From positions 146,396 through 210,395 of the forward strand of contig NZ_BMCX01000002.1 in the NCBI RefSeq assembly GCF_014635485.1: a stretch of DNA of 64,000 nt, given 5' to 3'. Positions 1-9,065 of this stretch are shown here, piece by piece. Positions within the stretch are counted from its first letter, which is position 1, and each line of letters begins with the position of its first letter. The stretch is from Corynebacterium pelargi (GTDB lineage: Bacteria > Actinomycetota > Actinomycetes > Mycobacteriales > Mycobacteriaceae). A program made the position numbers and the translations under genes. Under the pieces are notes generated by a model. That model was given only the letters and a program-made list of their open reading frames with translations, was not told the origin of the DNA and did not search any database.

Positions 1-1049
1 CGGGCGATTGTCGACCAGGAATCACGCAGATCCTGGATCCAGTAGCCCCAAGAGTGCGTCCCAACTGGGCGGAAGTTGTAATCAGCGGGAATGCCGAGTG
101 TGTCTAGTCTCACCTTCATGGCGTGCGTGCAGGCATTCGTCGAGGCCTCAATCACGCCACCTTCAACGGCAATACGGCCAGACACAATCGGTGCCTCAGC
201 GGGGCTAACGCCCTGTTCGATGAGGTAGGAGGGCGTATCGTACTCGCCCATGATGCCGGTGCCATTGGAGATATACAGCGGCGTACCGCGCAGGCCTTCG
301 GCGTTGATCAGCGCATCGTTGTAGCGATTGTATTCGCTGCCAATCGGACCCCAGATCTGCTCGGGCTTGTTGCCGCCGCGGTTGACCGTGAGGCGCACAA
401 AGGTATTGGTTACCGGATCAGAGGTTGCGGCACATCCGGAAAAGGACGCCACGGCATCGTAGAAACCGGGGTTGTGCTCGGCTAGCAGCAGCGAAGAAGT
501 AGCCGACATGGACATGCCAGCGATGGCGCGCTGGCCATTAGCGCCAAGGGCCTGCTCAAGCGGGCCGGGGAGTTCCTTAGTAAGGAAGGTTTCCCAGTTC
601 TGCACACCACCGATGCTGGGAGCATCTTCTTGCCAGTCCATGTAGTAGGAGAAAGCGCCGGCCATGGGGATGACCACGTTGATGTCTTTATCCGCATAGA
701 AGTCCAAGGCATCGGTGCGAAGCACCCAGTTCACCGAACCCTCGCCACCATCAGCACCATTGAGCAGATACAGGGTGGGGCGGTTCGGGGACGATGCCTT
801 CAACACAGCCAAGGGCACATCGCGGTTCATGGAAGGCGAATGAGCCCACATCTCCACTTGACGCTTCCCGTCAAGCTTATTGCGCCACAGCGGATCCAAA
901 CCTGGGGTTGCGCCTTCATGCACACTAGCCAATGGGGTGTCGCCAGCGACCTGAGCTGGGGTTACCGGGGAGCTATGAGCAGGCAAAGCGCTACCAAGTG
1001 CTAGTGCAAGCACTGCCGCCGATGCGGCTACGCTGCGGTGAAGCTTCAT
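1..1049 (-). CDS. Secreted mycolyltransferase (antigen 85-like), 3' end cut by window
   Basis: Alpha/beta-hydrolase that would transfer corynomycolic acids between trehalose and arabinogalactan in the cell envelope. The first 26 or so residues form a Sec signal peptide (basic MKLHR start, Ala/Leu core, cleavage near LPAHS). The nucleophile elbow GMSMS puts the catalytic Ser at residue 180, and a late GTHSWGYW motif carries the catalytic His at residue 332; both are typical of corynebacterial mycolyltransferases. The ATG at 1047-1049 is the only start in front of the signal peptide. The reading frame runs off position 1, so the stop codon is not visible. It is divergent from lpd. Family assignment is firm, but which paralogue (cmt/cop) it is cannot be told. 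Confidence 0.9.
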   Translation of the reverse strand, partial: MKLHRSVAASAAVLALALGSALPAHSSPVTPAQVAGDTPLASVHEGATPGLDPLWRNKLDGKRQVEMWAHSPSMNRDVPLAVLKASSPNRPTLYLLNGADGGEGSVNWVLRTDALDFYADKDINVVIPMAGAFSYYMDWQEDAPSIGGVQNWETFLTKELPGPLEQALGANGQRAIAGMSMSATSSLLLAEHNPGFYDAVASFSGCAATSDPVTNTFVRLTVNRGGNKPEQIWGPIGSEYNRYNDALINAEGLRGTPLYISNGTGIMGEYDTPSYLIEQGVSPAEAPIVSGRIAVEGGVIEASTNACTHAMKVRLDTLGIPADYNFRPVGTHSWGYWIQDLRDSWSTIA

Positions 1050-1280
1050 ATATGTTCCTTGCATCGTTGAGGGGATATCCGAGGAGTAACGAAAAGTTTA
1101 ACCCATGCGATTACTTACGTCACGGCCTCAGCTTCTTCTTGTCACCTCTGGCTCAAGGGTTGATACGAGCACGGCCGCTGGCAGCATCTGTGGTGCTCAT
1201 GTGCCACCAGCTCGCGTTGCCGGGCACCCCCTGGCTGGAGCGTTATCGCTCAGGTAGCGGAAAAATTTACTTAAATTCCG

Positions 1281-1294
1281 TATCCTTGGGGTTT
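1281..1294 (+). promoter_or_regulatory. Candidate -10 box of lpd, leaderless start
   Basis: TATCCT at 1281-1286 lies 8 nt before the GTG start of lpd, and no Shine-Dalgarno sequence is seen, so transcription probably starts at the start codon. The other bases of the 245-bp divergent gap (1050-1294) show no motif I recognise. Confidence 0.4.
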
Positions 1295-2704
1295 GTGACT
1301 GATCATTTTGACGTAGTAGTTCTCGGCGCTGGCCCTGGTGGCTATGTCGCCGCCATCCGTGCAGCGCAGCTTGGTAAAAAAGTTGCCGTAGTAGAAAAGC
1401 AGTACTGGGGCGGTGTCTGCCTGAACGTAGGCTGCATCCCTTCTAAGGCACTGTTGAAGAACGCCGAAGTGGCGCACATCTTCAACCACGAGGCCAAGAC
1501 CTTTGGCATCTCCGGCGATGTGTCCTTTGATTACCCCACCGCACACAAGCGTTCTCGTAAGGTATCTGCAGGCATCGTAAAGGGCGTGCACTACCTGATG
1601 AAGAAGAACAAGATCACCGAAATCGATGGTCTTGGCACCTTCAAAGACGCCAACACCATCGAGGTGAGCGAGGGTAAAGACGAAGGTAAGACCATTACCT
1701 TTGATAACTGCATTATCGCTACCGGTTCCGTGGTGCGCTCCCTGCCTGGCGTAGAGCTTGGCGGCAATGTGCTTTCTTATGAAGAGCAGATCCTCAAAGA
1801 AGAAGCACCGAAGTCCATCGTGATCGTGGGCGCCGGTGCAATCGGCATGGAGTTTGCCTATGTGCTGGCTAACTATGGCGTAGACGTCACCATCGTCGAA
1901 TTCATGGATCGCGTGCTTCCGAATGAGGACGCCGATGTGTCCAAGGAAATTGCCAAGCAGTACAAGAAGCTCGGCGTGAAGCTGCTTACTGGCCACAAGA
2001 CCACCGCAGTGCGCGATAACGGCGATAGCGTGGAAGTAGACGTGGAATCCAAGGACGGTTCCAAGTCTGAAACCCTCAAGGCTGAGCGCGTGATGATTTC
2101 CATCGGCTTCGCTCCTCGCGTTGAGGGCTTCGGCCTTGAAAACACCGGCGTGAAGCTCACCGAACGCGGCGCCATCGACATTGATGAGCGCATGCGCACC
2201 TCCGTGGATCACATCTACGCCATTGGCGACGTGACCGCGAAGCTGCAGCTTGCTCACGTGGCTGAGGCTCAGGGCGTTGTTGCTGCCGAGACCATTGCAG
2301 GTGCAGAAACCGAAGAGCTTGGCGATTACATGATGATGCCTCGCGCAACCTTCTGTAACCCGCAGGTTGCTTCCTTCGGCTACACCGAGCAGGCAGCCAA
2401 GGAGAAGTTCTCCGACCGCGAAATCAAGGTCGCCAGCTTCCCATTCTCCGCAAACGGCAAGGCAGCCGGCCTGGCTGAAACCGCCGGCTTTGTCAAGATC
2501 GTGGCGGATGCAGAATTTGGCGAGCTGCTTGGTGCCCACATGGTTGGCGCCAACGTCTCCGAGCTGCTCCCAGAGCTGACCTTGGCACAGCGCTTCGACC
2601 TCACCTGCGAGGAAATCGGGCGCAACGTCCACACCCACCCCACGCTTTCCGAGGCCATGAAGGAAGCCGCTGAAGGCATCATGGGGCACATGATTAACCT
2701 CTAA
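1295..2704 (+). CDS. lpd: Dihydrolipoamide dehydrogenase (E3)
   Basis: Flavoprotein that reoxidises dihydrolipoyl groups of the pyruvate and 2-oxoglutarate dehydrogenase complexes with NAD+ in the cytosol. An N-terminal FAD fold (GAGPGGY, residues 11-17) is followed by the redox disulfide in [13 protein letters not shown] (Cys42 and Cys47), an NAD-binding motif [11 protein letters not shown] and the C-terminal HTHPTLSEA motif that supplies the His-Glu base. At 469 residues it has normal length. An upstream in-frame extension exists, but the GTG at 1295 begins the conserved sequence, as in C. glutamicum Lpd. A terminator follows directly. The position next to ramB and sdhCAB matches the C. glutamicum order. 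Confidence 0.96.
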   Translation: MTDHFDVVVLGAGPGGYVAAIRAAQLGKKVAVVEKQYWGGVCLNVGCIPSKALLKNAEVAHIFNHEAKTFGISGDVSFDYPTAHKRSRKVSAGIVKGVHYLMKKNKITEIDGLGTFKDANTIEVSEGKDEGKTITFDNCIIATGSVVRSLPGVELGGNVLSYEEQILKEEAPKSIVIVGAGAIGMEFAYVLANYGVDVTIVEFMDRVLPNEDADVSKEIAKQYKKLGVKLLTGHKTTAVRDNGDSVEVDVESKDGSKSETLKAERVMISIGFAPRVEGFGLENTGVKLTERGAIDIDERMRTSVDHIYAIGDVTAKLQLAHVAEAQGVVAAETIAGAETEELGDYMMMPRATFCNPQVASFGYTEQAAKEKFSDREIKVASFPFSANGKAAGLAETAGFVKIVADAEFGELLGAHMVGANVSELLPELTLAQRFDLTCEEIGRNVHTHPTLSEAMKEAAEGIMGHMINL

Positions 2705-2730
2705 AGGCATTCTGGCCACAGGCCTGAAAA

Positions 2731-2768
2731 GAGCCGGAACCCCGCAATCACAGCGGGTGTTCCGGCTC
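2731..2768 (+). terminator. Rho-independent terminator after lpd
   Basis: A stem of about 14 bp (arms 2731-2745 and 2753-2768, GAGCCGGAA pairing with TTCCGGCTC) with a 7-nt loop, followed by CTCTTTTGTG. It also lies just past the end of the opposite-strand DUF6767-like gene and may serve both. Confidence 0.85.
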
Positions 2769-2779
2769 CTCTTTTGTGT

Positions 2780-2953
2780 TTAGCGCTTTTGGCCGCGTTT
2801 GTTCTGGCGCATGGCCTGCTGAAGCTCAAGGAGCTCAGGGTCATCGCGCACGAGGGCAACGAGTTGGCAGTCCTGTGGGCCGCTGGCGCCGGGAACGCAC
2901 AGCGAGCAGGGCTCGCCAAAACGAATCGGGCATTTTGGTTCTGGACGTGCCAT
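2780..2953 (-). CDS. Small conserved actinobacterial protein (DUF6767-like)
   Basis: A 57-residue protein of unknown function. Its core CPIRFGEPCSLCVPG followed by GPQDC and DDPELLELQ agrees with a short actinobacterial family I recall as DUF6767. Four cysteines in a small protein suggest metal binding, but that is inference. I chose the ATG at 2951-2953 (MARPEPKC) because conservation would begin there; a longer in-frame start at 3007 is possible. It lies 65 bp downstream of ramB on the same strand and is probably cotranscribed with it. Confidence 0.7.
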   Translation of the reverse strand: MARPEPKCPIRFGEPCSLCVPGASGPQDCQLVALVRDDPELLELQQAMRQNKRGQKR

Positions 2954-3018
2954 AAGCCCCAAGCTACTCCTGCTCGCGTGCACAAGGTGTGCAGCGCCAG
3001 GTGACACGGCCGCCTCAC

Positions 3019-4431
3019 CTAGTAGGGCGCGATGGAAGAGCTATGCGCGTCGATATTGATGGGGCGGTTTACCGGTGGGAAAGCGCGCTGGGCGCAATCT
3101 TCACGCAAGCACACGCGGCAGCCAGCACCGATGGGAACGGTGTGGTTGAGGTCTAAGCCGGTGGCGTAGACGGTGCGCGAGGCGTGCTGGATCTGGCAGC
3201 CAAGGGCAATGGAGAAGAGCTTTCCGGTATCGCCAAAACGCCCAATGTCGTGGCGAACCGTGCGCGCGATCCATAGGTAGGTTCTGCCGTCTGGCATCTG
3301 CGCTACCTGCCGCACGATCTGGCCAGGTGTACTAAATGCCTCATACACATTCCATAGCGGGCAGGTGCCGCCTGCGTGGGTGAAGTGGAATCCGGTGGCA
3401 GATTGGCGCTTAGAAATATTGCCGGCTCGGTCTGCACGGATGAAGGTGAAGGGAATGCCTCGAAGGTTGTCCCTTTGCAGCGTGGAAAGGCGGTGGCAGA
3501 TGGTTTCATATCCCACACCGAACATGGTTGCCAGGTATTCAATGTCATAACCGCAACGCTCGGCTTGGGTGTGAAATAGCGCGTAGGGCATCATCAGCGC
3601 CGCTGCGTAATAGGAGGCGAGCCCCCTCATGCCAAGGCGCTGTGCTTCTTGGGTGCTAAACCCCGCATCTTCAACCAGTGATTGAATCGTGTTGCCTGCT
3701 TGGAGGAAGCCCAGCTCCGAGGCGAGGCGGAAGGCTCGTTGGCCGGTATCCAGCAAAGGGGACAGGCTAATGGTGTTAGCGGAGCGATCAAAGTGGTGCA
3801 GCGCGCCGCCAAGTTCGCGGATATCGATGGTGATGCCGTGGTGGCGCAGTTGTTGGATGATCGCCTGTTCGGTGCCGCGGATATCGAAGGTGCGTATGGC
3901 TAGTTCCTTTGCCAAAGCCTCAGCATTGCGGTCGAGCACGTCAAGGTAGTTCTGGTGGGCGTAGAAGAAGTCACGCACTTCATCGTGTGGCATCGATAGT
4001 GCTTCGGAGACTGCGGCCGTTTCGTTATTGGAGCCGGCAAAGCGCGCATCGGTGGCCACGCTGAGCTTGTCGCGCACGTTGCGATAGCGGCGATGCATCG
4101 CCACCATGAGCCTGGCTACGTCGGGGTGATGCTCCACCATCTCGGAGAGGTGTTCGAGGTTGATGGGGGTAGGGCAGATCTCGCGATCGAGTGTGACGTC
4201 TTGGATTTCGGCGACCAGCCTGGAGTTATCGTCGCGTGAAAAGAAGGTGCGATCTACGCCAAAGGTTTCGGTGATGCGGTCGAGCACGGTGAGGGTAAGG
4301 GGGCGCACGTCGTGTTCGATTTGGTTGACGTAGCTGGCAGAAAGTCCCAGCGCATGGGCGAGCGAGGCTTGGCTGAGGTCGCGTTCGCGGCGGAGCTGGC
4401 GAAGGCGTGACCCGACATAGGTCTTTGTCAT
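3019..4431 (-). CDS. ramB: RamB, transcriptional regulator of acetate and carbon metabolism
   Basis: DNA-binding repressor that in C. glutamicum controls glyoxylate-cycle, acetate-activation and related genes. Residues 5-60 form an XRE-type helix-turn-helix ([21 protein letters not shown]). The middle holds an IrrE/DUF955-like region, and the C-terminal part with several Cys (CRVCLRE) matches the short-chain acyl-responsive DUF2083 region. At 470 residues it has the expected length. The neighbours lpd and sdhCAB are those of C. glutamicum ramB. Two RamB-type boxes lie 29-61 nt before the start, so autoregulation is likely. Confidence 0.93.
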   Translation of the reverse strand: MTKTYVGSRLRQLRRERDLSQASLAHALGLSASYVNQIEHDVRPLTLTVLDRITETFGVDRTFFSRDDNSRLVAEIQDVTLDREICPTPINLEHLSEMVEHHPDVARLMVAMHRRYRNVRDKLSVATDARFAGSNNETAAVSEALSMPHDEVRDFFYAHQNYLDVLDRNAEALAKELAIRTFDIRGTEQAIIQQLRHHGITIDIRELGGALHHFDRSANTISLSPLLDTGQRAFRLASELGFLQAGNTIQSLVEDAGFSTQEAQRLGMRGLASYYAAALMMPYALFHTQAERCGYDIEYLATMFGVGYETICHRLSTLQRDNLRGIPFTFIRADRAGNISKRQSATGFHFTHAGGTCPLWNVYEAFSTPGQIVRQVAQMPDGRTYLWIARTVRHDIGRFGDTGKLFSIALGCQIQHASRTVYATGLDLNHTVPIGAGCRVCLREDCAQRAFPPVNRPINIDAHSSSIAPY

Positions 4432-4459
4432 GGATCACACTTTAAGCCAGGTGCGAGGT

Positions 4460-4470
4460 ACTGCAAAGTT
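4460..4470 (-). promoter_or_regulatory. Candidate RamB box 1 (ramB promoter)
   Basis: On the minus strand this reads AACTTTGCAGT, matching 9 of 11 positions of the RamB motif AACTTTGCAAA. It faces box 2 in opposite orientation, 11 bp apart. Confidence 0.55.
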
Positions 4471-4481
4471 CCTTATGGCAA

Positions 4482-4492
4482 AACTTTGCAAA
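4482..4492 (+). promoter_or_regulatory. Candidate RamB box 2 (ramB promoter)
   Basis: A perfect AACTTTGCAAA, the core known for RamB of C. glutamicum, 50-60 bp upstream of the ramB start. Together with box 1 it forms an inverted pair. Confidence 0.7.
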
Positions 4493-4721
4493 TCTTCACT
4501 TTTGCTTTCATAAAACTGTCATCCCTTCGATTGATCCCAAATGGGTGGATAACTTAAACCTGAACTATTCGGTATTTAATAGGGCATGTTTTCGGCCATT
4601 AAGGCGGCCTTCAAAGCGTCTCAGAATAGGAGCCGGTGGAGCAGGGGTTTTGCCTGATATGTCAGTTCAAAGAAAGCTAAGGCAACCCTAAACTGCAGCG
4701 TGGGGCTAGTTTTTTGCCCGA

Positions 4722-4737
4722 TGTGAGGTGGCTCACC
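4722..4737 (+). promoter_or_regulatory. Candidate GlxR (CRP-type) operator of sdhCAB
   Basis: TGTGA-N6-TCACC fits the GlxR consensus TGTGA-N6-TCACA with one mismatch. It is centred about 58 bp before the probable transcription start of sdhC. GlxR control of sdhCAB is established in C. glutamicum. Confidence 0.65.
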
Positions 4738-4775
4738 CGAGTGATTCTAAGTGGTTTAGGGTGACACCAGCGTTC

Positions 4776-4802
4776 TAAAGTGAATACGACACTGGAGGTG
4801 CC
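4776..4802 (+). promoter_or_regulatory. Candidate sdhC -10 box and ribosome binding site
   Basis: TAAAGT at 4776-4781 would start transcription near 4788. A strong GGAGGT ends 4 nt before the ATG at 4803. Confidence 0.5.
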
Positions 4803-5561
4803 ATGACTGTACAAAATATCGACCGTGAGGCAGTTGCTCACGGCAAAATCACTGAGAAGCCGCTGCGTGAGCGGCCGAAGTATCCGACGTGGGCGCTCAA
4901 GCTCACTATGGCCGTCACCGGCCTGATTTTCGCGTTGTTCGTTGCCTTCCACATGGCCGGCAACCTGAAGGTCTTCTTGCCGTTCTATGAAGACGGCACG
5001 CATCCGATCGACGTTTACGGCGAGTGGCTGCGCAACATGTTCTACCCGCTGTTCCCCCACGAGGCTTTCCTCTGGATCTTCCGCATTGTGCTGCTTGCCT
5101 GCCTGGCGCTGCACATCTACGGTGCGTTCGCCCTGACCGGTCGTTCCCACAAGTCCCGCGGTAAGTTCCGTCGTACCAACCTCATGGGCGGCATGAACAG
5201 CTTCACCACCTCGACCATGCTGGTCACCGGTGTGGTGCTGCTGGCCTTCATCATCTTCCACATCCTCGACCTCACTGCAGGTGTGGCTCCGGCAGCTTCG
5301 GATCAGTTTGTTCACGGTGAGATCTACGCCAACATGATCGCCAGCTTCTCTCGCTGGCCTGTGACCATCTTCTACATCATTGCCATGGTCACCCTGTTCC
5401 TGCACCTGACCCACGGCATTTGGCTCGCCACCAGCGACCTCGGTATCACCGGTCGCCGTTGGCGCGCGGTCATGCTCTTCATCGCCTACCTGCTTCCTGC
5501 AGTGGTGCTGATCGGCAACATCGCCATTCCTCTGTCCATCGCTTTGGGCTGGATCGGCTAA
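4803..5561 (+). CDS. sdhC: Succinate dehydrogenase cytochrome b subunit
   Basis: Membrane anchor of respiratory complex II, passing electrons from succinate to menaquinone. The 252 residues fold into five hydrophobic segments typical of the diheme b558 family. His50, His104, His153 and His201 or His204 sit inside membrane helices and are the probable ligands of two b hemes. It is the first gene of sdhCAB, with sdhA starting 21 bp after its stop. A strong GGAGG site fixes the start. No separate sdhD is present, as expected for this single-anchor type. Confidence 0.95.
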   Translation: MTVQNIDREAVAHGKITEKPLRERPKYPTWALKLTMAVTGLIFALFVAFHMAGNLKVFLPFYEDGTHPIDVYGEWLRNMFYPLFPHEAFLWIFRIVLLACLALHIYGAFALTGRSHKSRGKFRRTNLMGGMNSFTTSTMLVTGVVLLAFIIFHILDLTAGVAPAASDQFVHGEIYANMIASFSRWPVTIFYIIAMVTLFLHLTHGIWLATSDLGITGRRWRAVMLFIAYLLPAVVLIGNIAIPLSIALGWIG

Positions 5562-5582
5562 GGACGTAAAGGTTTTTCAACT

Positions 5583-7598
5583 ATGAGCAATCACACACAA
5601 ACCACAGCTCGCCCTGAGTTCAACCAGCCTGCATCGGTCGTGCCAGGTGTACGTCCCGGCAGCGTTCTCGACTCCGCCGAGCCTAAGGGCGTTCCCACCA
5701 AGGAAATGTGGGAGTACCACAAGAACCACATGAACCTTGTGTCCCCGCTGAACCGTCGTAAGTTCCGCGTACTCGTTGTGGGTACCGGCCTTTCCGGTGG
5801 CGCTGCTGCCGCCGCACTCGGCGAGCTCGGCTACGACGTCAAGGTGTTCACCTACCACGACGCACCGCGTCGTGCGCACTCCATTGCTGCACAGGGTGGC
5901 GTGAACTCCGCCCGTGGCAAGAAGGTGGACAACGACGGTGCATACCGCCACGTCAAGGACACCGTGAAGGGCGGCGACTACCGCTGCCGTGAGTCCGACT
6001 GCTGGCGCTTGGCTGTTGAGTCGGTTCGCGTTATCGACCACATGAACGCCATCGGCGCTCCCTTCGCCCGCGAATACGGTGGCACCCTTGCTACCCGTTC
6101 CTTCGGTGGTGTGCAGGTTTCCCGTACCTACTACACCCGTGGTCAGACAGGCCAGCAGTTGCAGCTTTCCACTGCATCTTCGCTGCAGCGTCAGATCCAC
6201 GAGGGCTCGGTAGAGATCTTCACCCACAACGAGATGGTTGACCTGATCGTCACCGGTGAAGGCGATAACAAGCGCTGCCAGGGTCTGGTCATGCGCAACC
6301 TGATCAACGGTGAGCTCACCGCCCACACCGGTCACGCAGTGATCCTGGCTACCGGCGGTTACGGCAACGTGTACCACATGTCCACGTTGGCCAAGAACTC
6401 CAACGCAGGCGCCATGATGCGTGCCTACGAGCAGGGCGCATACATCGCTTCGCCTTCCTTCATCCAGTTCCACCCGACCGGCCTGCCGGTGAACTCCGAG
6501 TGGCAGTCGAAGACGATTCTGATGTCCGAGTCGCTGCGTAACGACGGTCGCGTGTGGTCGCCGATCAAGGAAAAGGACGATCGCGACCCCAACACCATCC
6601 CCGAGGAAGAGCGCGACTACTTCCTTGAGCGCCGTTACCCCGCATTCGGCAACCTGGTGCCCCGCGACGTTGCATCTCGTGCGATCTCCCAGCAGATCAA
6701 CAAGGGCCTGGGTGTTGGACCGCTGCACAACGCTGCGTACCTTGACTTCCGCGACGCCATCGAGCGTCTGGGTCAAGACACCATCCGCGAGCGCTACTCC
6801 AACCTCTTCCAGATGTACGAAGAGGCCATTGGTGAGGACCCCTACACCACCCCGATGCGTATTGCACCTACCTGCCACTTCACCATGGGTGGCCTGTGGA
6901 CCGACTTCGACGAGATGACCTCGATTCCTGGTCTGTTCGCAGCAGGTGAGTGCTCCTGGACCTACCACGGTGCGAACCGCCTCGGCGCGAACTCGCTGCT
7001 GTCTGCATCCGTTGACGGTTGGTTCACCCTTCCGTTCACCATCCCGCACTACCTTGCTAACCACCTTGGCGAGGAACGCCTCGGCGAGGATGCACCCGAG
7101 GTTGCTGAAGCACTGCAGCGCGCACAGGCTCGCATCGACCGCCTGATGAGCGTCAACGGCACCGACCCCCACGGACCTGAGTACTACCACCGCCAGCTCG
7201 GTGAGATCCTGTACTTCTCCTGTGGTGTGGCTCGTAATGTCGAGGACCTCAAGAGCGGCATCGAAAAGATCCGCGCACTGCGCCGCGACTTCTGGGCCAA
7301 CGTTCGCGTCACCGGCAAGCAAGAAGAAATGAACCAGGTGCTCGAATACGCTCAGCGCGTTGCCGACTACATCGACTTGGGCGAGCTCATGTGCGTTGAC
7401 GCACTCGACCGCGACGAGTCCTGTGGTGCACACTTCCGCGACGATCACCTCTCCCCTGAGGGCGAGGCTGAGCGTGACGACGAGAACTGGTGCTTCGTGT
7501 CCGCATGGGAGCCTGGCCAGGCTGAGGGCGAATTCGTTCGCCACGCTGAGCCGCTCACCTTCGAATCGATCCCGCTGATGACAAGGAACTACAAGTAA
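5583..7598 (+). CDS. sdhA: Succinate dehydrogenase flavoprotein subunit
   Basis: Catalytic subunit oxidising succinate to fumarate. The dinucleotide fold VVGTGLSGGAAAA begins near residue 62, and RAHSIAAQGGVN provides the His that covalently holds FAD. Later conserved stretches include QFHPTGL, GGLW and GANRLGANSLL. At 671 residues it has the usual length of actinobacterial SdhA. The start ATG at 5583 follows sdhC closely and the stop shares one base with the sdhB start (TAATG), so translation is coupled. Confidence 0.97.
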   Translation: MSNHTQTTARPEFNQPASVVPGVRPGSVLDSAEPKGVPTKEMWEYHKNHMNLVSPLNRRKFRVLVVGTGLSGGAAAAALGELGYDVKVFTYHDAPRRAHSIAAQGGVNSARGKKVDNDGAYRHVKDTVKGGDYRCRESDCWRLAVESVRVIDHMNAIGAPFAREYGGTLATRSFGGVQVSRTYYTRGQTGQQLQLSTASSLQRQIHEGSVEIFTHNEMVDLIVTGEGDNKRCQGLVMRNLINGELTAHTGHAVILATGGYGNVYHMSTLAKNSNAGAMMRAYEQGAYIASPSFIQFHPTGLPVNSEWQSKTILMSESLRNDGRVWSPIKEKDDRDPNTIPEEERDYFLERRYPAFGNLVPRDVASRAISQQINKGLGVGPLHNAAYLDFRDAIERLGQDTIRERYSNLFQMYEEAIGEDPYTTPMRIAPTCHFTMGGLWTDFDEMTSIPGLFAAGECSWTYHGANRLGANSLLSASVDGWFTLPFTIPHYLANHLGEERLGEDAPEVAEALQRAQARIDRLMSVNGTDPHGPEYYHRQLGEILYFSCGVARNVEDLKSGIEKIRALRRDFWANVRVTGKQEEMNQVLEYAQRVADYIDLGELMCVDALDRDESCGAHFRDDHLSPEGEAERDDENWCFVSAWEPGQAEGEFVRHAEPLTFESIPLMTRNYK

Positions 7599-8347
7599 TG
7601 AAACTCCATCTCGAAATCTGGCGCCAAGCCGGACCGTACAGCGAGGGCCACTTCGAATCGGTCGACGTTCCCGATGCAGTCCCTCAGATGTCCATCCTGG
7701 AGCTGCTGGACCACGTCAACAGCAACCTCATCGAGCAGGGCAAGGAACCCTTCGCCTTTGCTTCTGACTGCCGCGAAGGTATTTGTGGCACCTGTGGTCT
7801 GTTGGTCAATGGTCGCCCCCACGGCCGCGAGCAAAACCAGCCCGCCTGCCAGCAGCGCCTGCTCAACGTCAAAGACGGTGAGACCCTGAAGATCGAGCCT
7901 TTCCGCTCGGCCGCATACCCCGTGATCAAGGACATGGTCGTTGACCGCTCCGCCCTTGACCGCGTGATGCAACAGGGTGGCTATGTCACCGTGAATGCCG
8001 GCACCGCACCCGATGCCGACACTTTGCACCTCAACCACCAGACGGCAGAGCTCGCACTCGACCACGCCGCATGTATCGGCTGTGGCGCCTGCGTTGCTGC
8101 CTGCCCCAACGGTGCAGCACACCTGTTTACCGGTGCGAAGCTCAAGCACCTCTCCTTGATGCCGCTTGGCAAAGAAGAGCGCGGCAAGCGTGCACGCAAG
8201 ATGGTTGATGAGCTTGAGACCAACTTCGGTCACTGCTCCCTCTACGGTGAGTGCGCCGATGTGTGCCCTGCCGGTATCCCGCTGACCGCGGTGGCCGCAG
8301 TGAACAAGGAGCGCGCACGCGCTGCCTTCCGTGCGAAGGACGACTAG
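7598..8347 (+). CDS. sdhB: Succinate dehydrogenase iron-sulfur subunit
   Basis: Carries electrons from FAD in SdhA to the heme/quinone site in SdhC. An N-terminal ferredoxin domain binds the 2Fe-2S centre (CREGICGTCG plus a later Cys in PACQQ). The C-terminal part holds CIGCGACVAACPNG and CSLYGECADVCPAG, the ligands for the other clusters. At 249 residues it is complete. It is the last gene of the operon, with a strong terminator 24 bp downstream. Confidence 0.97.
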   Translation: MKLHLEIWRQAGPYSEGHFESVDVPDAVPQMSILELLDHVNSNLIEQGKEPFAFASDCREGICGTCGLLVNGRPHGREQNQPACQQRLLNVKDGETLKIEPFRSAAYPVIKDMVVDRSALDRVMQQGGYVTVNAGTAPDADTLHLNHQTAELALDHAACIGCGACVAACPNGAAHLFTGAKLKHLSLMPLGKEERGKRARKMVDELETNFGHCSLYGECADVCPAGIPLTAVAAVNKERARAAFRAKDD

Positions 8348-8370
8348 TTCTTCAGCCCACCTCCACGCTT

Positions 8371-8398
8371 AACCCCCGCCTCCCCGAGGCGGGGGTTT
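8371..8398 (+). terminator. Terminator of sdhCAB
   Basis: AACCCCCGCCT pairs with AGGCGGGGGTT around a short CCCCG loop, directly after the sdhB stop. Confidence 0.9.
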
Positions 8399-8598
8399 CG
8401 CGTTATCAACCAAAGGATTGAAAACAATCAACCCCTCCCCCCTATTTGTGGCTAGTGTGAGAACTGTGACTCTCTTGAGGTTCGCGTGGGGCAACACACC
8501 ACGGCTAAACTTGCACCTACATAACGCATTGCGCTCGTCGCAGAGCACCAGCTCGCCGGGCAAAGCGAAGGCAACAGGAAGAAAGGGCCAACACCACA

Positions 8599-8946
8599 AT
8601 GTCTGACTCTGTAAAGGCTACGAAGTCCGAGGGTTACCCCGTCTTTGAAGGTCGTATGAACTACATCGACGGCTACGACCCGGTGAGCTACTACGCACCG
8701 CACTCTTCGCTGCAAAAGACCTCCACCTGGCTTGGTATGGGTCTGCTGCTCACCGCCCTGGCTGGCCTTGGCACCCTGGTCTTCGGCTTCGGTGCTCAAA
8801 CCGTAGGCTCCCAGGAGCACTGGGGCACCTACGTACTCATCGGCGCCATCATCGCCGGTGCCTGCATCGTCGGTGGCTTCGGCCTCATCCACTACGGCCG
8901 TCGCGATTACCGCAAGTATCGCTCCGAAACCGGTCGCATCAACTAA
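8599..8946 (+). CDS. Conserved corynebacterial membrane protein after sdhCAB
   Basis: A 115-residue protein with two hydrophobic segments (about residues 47-67 and 79-100). It has a soluble N-terminus containing EGRMNYIDGYDPVSYY and a basic tail (HYGRRDYRKYRSETGR). I do not know a function. C. glutamicum has a membrane protein at the same place behind sdhB, which suggests a conserved gene. It has its own 250-bp upstream region and its own terminator, so it is probably a single transcription unit. Confidence 0.8.
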   Translation: MSDSVKATKSEGYPVFEGRMNYIDGYDPVSYYAPHSSLQKTSTWLGMGLLLTALAGLGTLVFGFGAQTVGSQEHWGTYVLIGAIIAGACIVGGFGLIHYGRRDYRKYRSETGRIN

Positions 8947-8972
8947 TCACGATGTAGCTTTCGCTTTCTTTG

Positions 8973-8998
8973 AGCGCTCGCCTTGAGGCGGGCGCTTT
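8973..8998 (+). terminator. Terminator after the 115-residue membrane protein
   Basis: AGCGCTCGCC and GGCGGGCGCT pair around TTGA, followed by TTTCTTT. Confidence 0.85.
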
Positions 8999-9065
8999 TC
9001 TTTATGCCTAGAAAAGCCCAGACTGCGCAGCCTCAATGCGGTATCCAGGCAGTGCTTGCGCAATA

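Larger units (their letters stand above)
4432..4802. other. 371-bp divergent intergenic region ramB/sdhC
   Basis: No gene is seen here. The ramB-proximal third holds the two RamB boxes. The sdhC-proximal part holds a GlxR-type site and the sdh promoter. The middle (about 4500-4700) contains AT-rich patches, including TTAAACCTGAACTATTCGG near 4553, and may hold further activator sites that I cannot assign. Confidence 0.7.

Noticed and set aside
1271-2719. Long open frame of 482 codons opposite lpd
   Set aside because: It is the mirror frame of a highly conserved gene. It has no family features and a composition typical of antisense frames in GC-rich genes.
4672-4692. DtxR box before sdhC (AAGCTAAGGCAACCCTAAA)
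   Set aside because: Only scattered matches to the 19-bp consensus. The two halves do not align with the right spacing.
5577-7544. 655-codon open frame opposite sdhA
   Set aside because: Shadow of sdhA. The protein is Val/Gly/His-rich without recognisable domains.
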